Source: Seiridium cupressi (taxonomy: Eukaryota; Ascomycota; Sordariomycetes; Amphisphaeriales; Sporocadaceae). From it: a DNA stretch of 64,000 nucleotides. Every line of letters begins with the position of its first letter. Within the stretch, counting starts at the first letter, position 1. The DNA lies in the NCBI GenBank assembly GCA_036674765.1, contig JARVKI010000005.1:1-64000 (forward strand). Direction: 5' to 3'. The translations under genes and the position numbers were made by a program. The notes beneath the pieces are model-generated. The model did no database searches. It was not told the DNA's origin and saw nothing but the letters and a program-made list of their open reading frames with translations. Below, in pieces: positions 57,582-64,000 of the stretch.

Positions 57582-58384
57582 CCTTGGACTCAGCTTACTA
57601 AGAAAAACGAAGAGGTTCCCAATGCGAACGTATGTAGTGCGATTGTCTGTTGGTATATCAAAAGAAATTGTCTCTGCGCCCAGCGCGATGTCCGTTCTAT
57701 GGTCGGAGCCGTATGTGGTGTGAATGTGCCAGTGAGAAGGTTTTTTTTTTTTTTTTTTTTTCCCCAAGGAAGAAAAGAAAATCAAGAACAATGGAGGACT
57801 AGATGATGCAAAATAACAGCAAGGGACAATATGGCTAGACGCATCTGCGGATTGTTTCCGCCTAGGCCGCCGGTAGAATGGTCGAATGTTTGTGTCTTTC
57901 CGTGTTGACGACCAAGAATTGGCGAGCTCTTTTGGAGTTTGGAGGGGTCTGACAGGGGTCATGGAGGGGCAGCGGTCCGCTGACATCACTGGTCTCGCCG
58001 TCTCTAGCACCCGAGTCTTGTGGTCTTAGCGCATTTTGCACGGTTGCCAAAATCAATTGAGTCACCCCGAAGTGGCAGAACAGGGAATGAATACACCGCC
58101 TGCCGGAAGCATCGCCAGGCTGAAGAACTTCACTGAGCTCCCCCACATTGCATGGGCAGTTTTGCTGTGGCATGATCCACAACCGCCAAAGAAGTCCACC
58201 CGGGCAGACAAGACGGCCTGAACAAAACACGGCGAGCTTGGAGGATCAGTGAGGTTTTCGACTTTGGGCATTGCTTTCACTCTTTATGATACATGCTATG
58301 TGAAGCGCCAAGCGCCATTTTCCGCCCTCCTTTCCGATCTCTGTCTTTCTATAATGTGCATCGACCTGCCGACAAACCGCCAAA
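57582..58384. promoter_or_regulatory. shared divergent promoter of helicase and GCN1
   Basis: 803 bp between two opposite start codons. It contains a run of 21 T at 57741-57761, which on the minus strand is a poly-A tract about 160 bp upstream of the helicase ATG. Such poly(dA:dT) tracts exclude nucleosomes in fungi. No TATA box stands out. Confidence 0.45.
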
Positions 58385-61300
58385 ATGACTGAAGCTGGCG
58401 CAAATGGTGCCGCCCAGATGGCCATTGATTTCACGGCCACCAAGGCTGACCTCAGTTCCGCTTCCACGAGCCGCCGGATCGCTCAATTGAAGGCTCTCGA
58501 TGAGAGAATAAACGAGAGGTGTACGAATACCCTGCCCTGCCCTGCCCTGCCCTGCCCTGCCAATGCCGCCGCTCGCTTTGCTATACTAGATACTAATCCA
58601 GCAATATCCACAGCAATTGACCAGACTTCAGTACTAAAGCTTCTGAAGGTTCTCTTTGATACACACCCGTCGTACAATGACAGACCTTCCAGACGTGCAG
58701 TGGAAGCATGTATTGCCTCCATATTCGCGACTACAACCGACACCAAGACCCTGGCACCTTTTGTCGCTGCTCTGCGACAAGAGTCCAACAAACCCGGCAT
58801 TGCGCCCAACAATGCTTTCGTACTGGTAGAATGGTGCTGTTTACTCTTGAAGGGCCTTGCCGGCACATCTCTATACGACCAGTTCGGTCTCGACCTTATT
58901 CATGCGAACGCCGCCGCCCTTGAGCGATGCTTTCAGCCCCCCGCAAGACCTTCAGTGGCCCATTCCGCCATCGTCATTACCCGTCGAGGTCTGCGAGCTG
59001 CCTTCTGGTACAAAGAGTTCCGGCCAAAGACTCTGCAAGATGCAATCCAGGCACTCACCGCAAAGGGAACTCAACCAAATGCCAGAAATGCTGTTATGCT
59101 TGGGGTGATCGCTGGAGTGTGTTTCCGCCACGACCAGGCAAAAACTGTCTTGACAAGCAAGAAGGGCGACTATTTTACATTCGTCACAAGGGAGATCATT
59201 GGCTCTCGAGCGGCCGTTCCAACTCATGTTGCTGATGGACTTGGCGACTTCCTCTCCGGTTTTGTCACACTCGAAGATCTGACCAAGGAAGTTATCCCGC
59301 CTGTCGAGAAGGGGTTACTGCGAGCTCCCGAAGTAGTGCTCAACCTCGTTCCTTCGCTCATCAAGCCACTCTCCAACGACATTGATCTATCGTCCATTCT
59401 TGCCAACCATCTCATGAAGCCTCTGCTCTCCAACGTTAAATCCAGCAACCCGGCCATTCGTCAGAGCGTGTTGGACACATTCAAAGTCATAACTATTAAG
59501 AGCCATGATGCAAGCACCCTCGAAAAGGTAGCTGACGAAATACTCGGCCCACTCAAGTCTGGCAAACTGGCATCGGCTGATCAACGTGTTCTTCACGCTG
59601 AAATGCTCGTAAGCATTCCTCTATCAGGCCCGATAGCCGCGAAGGTCACGACTGCTCTTCCACCTGCTGCATCCAAGGAAGGTAATGAGGTGGCGCTTGC
59701 AGCGGAGGTGGCAGCTATCAGCAAAGCAGTATCCTATGAACTACAACAAGGCACCGAATTGCCAAAGCCTATCATCGATGCTTTTACAAAGGGTTTAGCC
59801 GATAAGAAGATCAACGCTCGCCGCATTTGGATCCTAAAGACCGGCGATATACTGTCTACATTCGGTGCTTTGCCAGTGAATCCTAACGTTGCCAAATTCG
59901 CGGAATCAGTGGCTGCGCCCCTTTCAGACACATGGGCGGAGATTCTGAAAAACCCCCCTGCAGCAGTGCAAAGCAACTTGATTACTGGTGCCTATGTGTT
60001 CGCTACTCTGGCATACCAGACGTTAGCAAGGATCGACAATAATGGAATCAAGTCTTCCTTGAAGAAGGCAGCCGTTTCCAAGGAGACTCTTGTATATGAT
60101 CCCAAACCATCTTTCCTGCTGAATCACCGTGTCTATGGCCGACTCACTGCCGAGGACGATCTGAGATGGTTTCTGTGCGCCTTGGCTGCTTCTGTGGCAG
60201 ATCTTCCATCAGCCAAACCAGACGTCCGATCCGCCTGGTCTCAAGCGTTCATATATTTGTCTTCGTCACCGACCGTTCCACCTCACATCCGAAAGGAAGC
60301 CTGCGGTACCATGTCGAAACTATACGCGAAGAACCCTACAATAATTGCAGAAGCGGCTATTGCAGGTCTTTGGCAGTGGATTGAGTCTACTGAGAGCACC
60401 GACAAGGATAGCATAGCTGCATCCGCAAAGTTTGACAAGACCCATCTACATGCCACGCTTCGATGTATCTGTCTCAACAAAGACGAGCTGACGAAATTGG
60501 GGTCCGAGCAAGATCTCGAACTCCTGGAGAAACAGATGTGTTCGTTACTCGTCCTTTCCCGGTCTGATCTTATTCCTAGAGCCAGCTGGATTGATACAGT
60601 CCTGCGCGTTGGACTGGATCCGGGAAGCCTCGCGCTGAGGCACGAACAAGACCTGTTAAATGAGATTATAAAGAGAACGAGTTTTGGACAGGTCGGAGGT
60701 ATCAAGACAGCAGCGTGCAAAGCGGCGGCAGACCTTGCTTTTGTGGCTCCAGAGGTTATGACACCCAAGATCATCGAGATGATTCGTCGGGATCTGGACT
60801 CAGCAGAGCTGCAGGAAATAGGTCCTGTAGAAGCAGCAATCTTTCGAACTGCCGAGGGTACGGCTTTCATTGATGTGCTTGCGAAGAACAGCCAGAGCCT
60901 GCCCAACAAGAACACAAAAGACTATGACACTCTCAAGTGGGAAGAGGAACTTCGAGCTCAGCTGGCTGCGAAGAAGGGCACGCAAAAGAAGTTAACAGCA
61001 GAGGAGCAGTCAAAGGTCAACGCGCAGCTAAAAAAAGAGTCGGAGATACGGAAGTCCGTCCAACAAATTGAGGCGCGATTACTCCGTGGAATTGGTATCA
61101 TTCAAGGCTTGCTTACTGGCCCCCCAACCGAAGCTAACCTGTGGATGGGGCCATCCGTAAATGCACTGCTCAAAGCTATGGAAGCTGGGGCGTGTCTGAT
61201 CACCGGCGATGTTGCGCCCTCAGTTTACCTGGCTTGTGCAGACAAAGTCACGAGCCGCTTGGGATCTGTCAGGCCATTCATTGGTGTTGCCACTCTCCGG

Positions 61301-64000
61301 GCTCTTGGTGTCACCGGCTTGCCAGACAACCTGCAAGAAGAAGGACTTGAGGAGCTGATGACGAGAGTTCTCTACAAACTGCGATTTGCAGGGGAACAAC
61401 GACCATTTGATGCCATCTCTGTTGTTTACATCTTATCTCTCATCTTTCTAGTACTCCAGAAAGGCGGGTTTGCAGCGGCAGTGGATGAGAAGGATGCTCA
61501 AGTTGTCCTCGCCATCGAGTTCATTACTTTCCATACCAACGTTTGCTCAGATGAAGCAATTCCCCGTTCTGACATCATCTCTACACTGACGAGTTCCATG
61601 CAACAATACAGCCAGCATTATAAGATCATTAAGGACTGCTTCCATGATTTGGTTCGTTGTGTGGCGCCGAACATCACACCCGCAGAAACTGCTATGCTTC
61701 TCAGAGGCGTCATCGTCCCCCAACAATCTGTACGAGAGACGGTCTTGCAGTCGATCAGTGCGGAAGTTGACCTCAGCGAACTTGACTTTTCCGAAGAGAT
61801 CTGGATAGCCTGTCACGACGATAGTGAAGAGAACGCCGAAATTGGGAATGAGATATGGGAAGAGAGCGAGTTCAGACTTTCCAAGGACGTTCCTTTCAAG
61901 CTACTTCCATACCTGGAGAGCCAGGACCCGCAGCTCCGTCGAGCTGCTGCACGGGCTCTTGCAGATGCTTGTAAACCATTCCCTTCGACCATCAACGAAG
62001 TCCTCACTAAACTCCGCGAGTCGTACGTGGAGTTTGCCAAGCCTCGTAAACCCGAGTTGGACCGATACGGAATGCCTAAGAAGTCCAATCTCGCCGATCC
62101 TTGGGAGGCTCGCCATGGTATTGCCGCTTCTTTCAAGTATCTAGCAGCACACCTTGAGAAGAGTCAACTGGACGATTTCTTCGCGTTCCTTATCGAGAAA
62201 GGTCCGCTAGGCGACAAAGACCCCAACGTGCGCAGCGAGATGCTGGATGCTGCCATTACTGCGATTGACCTTCATGGGCGAGCGCTCGTCGACAAGCTGA
62301 TGAAGATGTTCGAAAGGACTCTCGAGGCTCCCGACAAGGGTTCGGAAGCTGGCGATCGGGTTAATGAAGCAGTCATCGTCATCTATGGTGCTCTCGCCAG
62401 GCATCTCAAGCCCGGCGATGCGAAGATCCCAATTGTAATCGAAAGGCTTCTAGCTACTCTCAGCACCCCATCCGAAACAGTCCAATATGCCGTTGCAGAA
62501 TGCTTACCTCCACTTGTCCGGACTTGTGGAGACAAATCATCCAAGTACTTCGAACAAGTCATGAACACCCTGCTCAATTCCAAGAGATACGCAGAGAAGC
62601 GTGGTGCTGCCTATGGCCTAGCTGGTCTGGTACTCGGCCGAGGTGTTTCGGTCTTGCGAGAGTACCGCATTCTCATTTCTCTGAAGACCGCTACCGAGAA
62701 CAAAAAGGAACCACAGCAACGCGAGGGTGCATTCCTTGCATTCGAACTATTCCCCCTAATCCTTGGTCGGCTCTTTGAACCCTACATCTTCCAGATTGTT
62801 CCTCAGTTATTGACGGGCTTTGGTGACACCAACGGAGATGTCAGAGATGCATGTCTCGCCGCAGCAAAGGCCTGCTTCGCAAAGCTCAGCTCCTATGGTG
62901 TCAAGCAAATCCTACCAACCCTACTATACGGTCTTGAAGATGATCAATGGCGAAGCAAGCGAGGTGCTTGTGAACTCCTGGGTGCTATGGCCTATTTGGA
63001 TCCTCAGCAACTAGCTGCAAGCCTGCCTGATATCATTCCGCCCCTGACGGGTGTTCTCAACGACAGTCACAAGGATGTCAGATCCGCTGCCAACAAGAGT
63101 CTGAAGCGCTTTGGCGATGTCATCACAAATCCCGAGATCAAAAACCTCGCAGACATTCTGCTCAAGGCCCTCAGCGATCCCACGAGATTCACGGATACCG
63201 CTCTGGATTCTCTGATCAAGGTTCAGTTTGTGCACTATCTCGATGCGCCCTCCTTGGCTTTGGTTACCAGAATCCTCCAGCGCGGCTTGGATGACAGGTC
63301 CAATACCAAGCGTAAGGCTGCTCAAGTCATCGGAAGTTTGGCGCATCTCACTGAGAGGAAAGACCTGATTGCCCATCTGCCAGTGTTGGTGTCTGGCCTG
63401 AAACTTGCGGCCGTCGACCCCGTACCCACCACCCGAGCGACTGCCTCGCGAGCACTAGGCTCTTTGGTGGAGAAGCTCGGCGAGGACGCTTTGCCAGATC
63501 TGATTCCTGGACTCATGCAGACACTCAAGTCGGACACTGGCGCTGGAGACCGTTTGGGTTCTGCTCAAGCTCTTTCCGAAGTCCTCGCTGGATTGGGCAC
63601 TACCAGATTGGAAGAAACTCTTCCCACAATCCTACAAAATGTCGAGAGTTCCAAGTCCGCTGTCAGGGAAGGCTTCATGTCGCTCTTCATCTTCTTGCCT
63701 GTCTGCTTCGGTAACAGTTTCGCCAACTACCTTGGCAGAATTATTCCTCCAATCTTGGCTGGCCTTGCCGATGATGTCGAATCAATTCGAGAGACTGCGC
63801 TACGTGCTGGTCGTCTTTTGGTCAAGAACTTTGCAGCTAGAGCTGTTAACCTTTTGCTGCCCGAACTTGAAAGGGGTCTTGCAGATGACAGCTATAGAAT
63901 CCGTCTCAGCTCCGTGGAGCTCGTGGGTGACCTGCTATTTAATCTCGTTGGCATTACTGGAAAGGAGGACGCAGATGTTGAAGAAGAACAAGTCAAGGAA
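58385..64000 (+). CDS. GCN1: translational activator GCN1 (5' part, runs off window)
   Basis: Ribosome-bound scaffold that senses stalled or uncharged-tRNA ribosomes and activates the eIF2alpha kinase GCN2. Exon 1 is 58385-58520. After a 93-bp intron, exon 2 runs from 58614 to the window edge without a stop, giving 1841 codons so far of a protein usually near 2670. HEAT repeats are visible throughout, for example EVVLNLVPSLIKPLSNDID, LLPYLESQDPQLRRAAARAL, and the eEF3-like region LTGFGDTNGDVRDA...LEDDQWRSKRGACELLGAMAY and SFANYLGRIIPPILAGLADD. The C-terminal RWD-binding (GCN2-contact) region lies outside. The intron donor GTACGA is less usual, but it is the one that restores the frame. Confidence 0.95.
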   Translation, partial: MTEAGANGAAQMAIDFTATKADLSSASTSRRIAQLKALDERINERCTNTLPCPALPCPANAAARFAILDTNPAISTAIDQTSVLKLLKVLFDTHPSYNDRPSRRAVEACIASIFATTTDTKTLAPFVAALRQESNKPGIAPNNAFVLVEWCCLLLKGLAGTSLYDQFGLDLIHANAAALERCFQPPARPSVAHSAIVITRRGLRAAFWYKEFRPKTLQDAIQALTAKGTQPNARNAVMLGVIAGVCFRHDQAKTVLTSKKGDYFTFVTREIIGSRAAVPTHVADGLGDFLSGFVTLEDLTKEVIPPVEKGLLRAPEVVLNLVPSLIKPLSNDIDLSSILANHLMKPLLSNVKSSNPAIRQSVLDTFKVITIKSHDASTLEKVADEILGPLKSGKLASADQRVLHAEMLVSIPLSGPIAAKVTTALPPAASKEGNEVALAAEVAAISKAVSYELQQGTELPKPIIDAFTKGLADKKINARRIWILKTGDILSTFGALPVNPNVAKFAESVAAPLSDTWAEILKNPPAAVQSNLITGAYVFATLAYQTLARIDNNGIKSSLKKAAVSKETLVYDPKPSFLLNHRVYGRLTAEDDLRWFLCALAASVADLPSAKPDVRSAWSQAFIYLSSSPTVPPHIRKEACGTMSKLYAKNPTIIAEAAIAGLWQWIESTESTDKDSIAASAKFDKTHLHATLRCICLNKDELTKLGSEQDLELLEKQMCSLLVLSRSDLIPRASWIDTVLRVGLDPGSLALRHEQDLLNEIIKRTSFGQVGGIKTAACKAAADLAFVAPEVMTPKIIEMIRRDLDSAELQEIGPVEAAIFRTAEGTAFIDVLAKNSQSLPNKNTKDYDTLKWEEELRAQLAAKKGTQKKLTAEEQSKVNAQLKKESEIRKSVQQIEARLLRGIGIIQGLLTGPPTEANLWMGPSVNALLKAMEAGACLITGDVAPSVYLACADKVTSRLGSVRPFIGVATLRALGVTGLPDNLQEEGLEELMTRVLYKLRFAGEQRPFDAISVVYILSLIFLVLQKGGFAAAVDEKDAQVVLAIEFITFHTNVCSDEAIPRSDIISTLTSSMQQYSQHYKIIKDCFHDLVRCVAPNITPAETAMLLRGVIVPQQSVRETVLQSISAEVDLSELDFSEEIWIACHDDSEENAEIGNEIWEESEFRLSKDVPFKLLPYLESQDPQLRRAAARALADACKPFPSTINEVLTKLRESYVEFAKPRKPELDRYGMPKKSNLADPWEARHGIAASFKYLAAHLEKSQLDDFFAFLIEKGPLGDKDPNVRSEMLDAAITAIDLHGRALVDKLMKMFERTLEAPDKGSEAGDRVNEAVIVIYGALARHLKPGDAKIPIVIERLLATLSTPSETVQYAVAECLPPLVRTCGDKSSKYFEQVMNTLLNSKRYAEKRGAAYGLAGLVLGRGVSVLREYRILISLKTATENKKEPQQREGAFLAFELFPLILGRLFEPYIFQIVPQLLTGFGDTNGDVRDACLAAAKACFAKLSSYGVKQILPTLLYGLEDDQWRSKRGACELLGAMAYLDPQQLAASLPDIIPPLTGVLNDSHKDVRSAANKSLKRFGDVITNPEIKNLADILLKALSDPTRFTDTALDSLIKVQFVHYLDAPSLALVTRILQRGLDDRSNTKRKAAQVIGSLAHLTERKDLIAHLPVLVSGLKLAAVDPVPTTRATASRALGSLVEKLGEDALPDLIPGLMQTLKSDTGAGDRLGSAQALSEVLAGLGTTRLEETLPTILQNVESSKSAVREGFMSLFIFLPVCFGNSFANYLGRIIPPILAGLADDVESIRETALRAGRLLVKNFAARAVNLLLPELERGLADDSYRIRLSSVELVGDLLFNLVGITGKEDADVEEEQVKE
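58530..58561 (+). repeat. (CCCTG)6 microsatellite in GCN1 intron 1
   Basis: Six tandem copies of CCCTG plus CC directly after the donor site of the first GCN1 intron. Likely length-variable between strains; leaves the coding frame untouched. Confidence 0.9.

Noticed and set aside
58530..58561. CCCTG array as a telomere-like or CRISPR-like repeat
   Set aside because: Simple pentanucleotide microsatellite inside a normal intron; no spacers.

Overview
This window is chromosomal DNA from a filamentous ascomycete (Pezizomycotina). The evidence is a set of fungal nuclear genes (RPB2, ATP9, VPS23, indoleamine dioxygenase, GCN1) with short 50-70 bp GT-AG introns and CTAAC/CTGAC-type branch sites, HET-domain genes, a LaeA-like methyltransferase, a cutinase, and transposons destroyed by repeat-induced point mutation (RIP). 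The class cannot be fixed by eye; Dothideomycetes or Leotiomycetes are both possible.

Layout. 1-3140: a RIP-saturated relic of a Ty3/gypsy retrotransposon, followed by an LTR-like block (3141-3281) and AT-rich DNA to about 3445. 3449-5806: an intact HET-domain gene touching the RIP island. 7491-11401: RPB2 (three exons, minus strand). 12775-15200: a decayed gene relic. 17187-17787: ATP9 (plus strand), with three CCAATCA boxes upstream. 19197-20962: a HET-domain pseudogene. 21748-23407: a seven-exon LaeA-like methyltransferase. 24080-27245: a large disordered protein gene with one in-frame stop. 28015-29817: VPS23/TSG101 (ESCRT-I). 31093-32601: indoleamine 2,3-dioxygenase. 33159-34573: two small single-pass membrane protein genes. 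34835-36724: a secreted Ser/Thr-rich protein with two carbohydrate-binding-like modules. 36725-40119: gene-poor. 40122-42021: a complete-length Fot1/pogo-type DNA transposon with 100-bp near-perfect inverted ends and a RIP-destroyed transposase. 42386-43941: a coiled-coil protein gene. 45443-46836: a Cys-rich membrane protein with an apparent frameshift. 47391-48129: cutinase. 50057-50766: a GNAT acetyltransferase pseudogene. 51367-51888: an acidic hypothetical protein. 52828-57581: a 1492-residue RWD/DEVH-box helicase (DHX57/DHX29/YLR419W type), divergent from GCN1, which starts at 58385 and runs off the right edge.

The window is a patchwork. Conserved housekeeping genes for transcription, respiration, endosomal sorting, tryptophan catabolism and translation control keep intact multi-exon structures. 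Between them lie fast-evolving accessory genes (HET, methyltransferase, cutinase, secreted and membrane proteins) and several genes at different stages of decay. I did not find a clear new multi-gene system. The most unusual points are the sharp contrast between RIP-destroyed transposon interiors and near-identical terminal repeats, the LTR-like block interrupting the gypsy pol relic, and single-lesion gene breaks that could be real or assembly errors.
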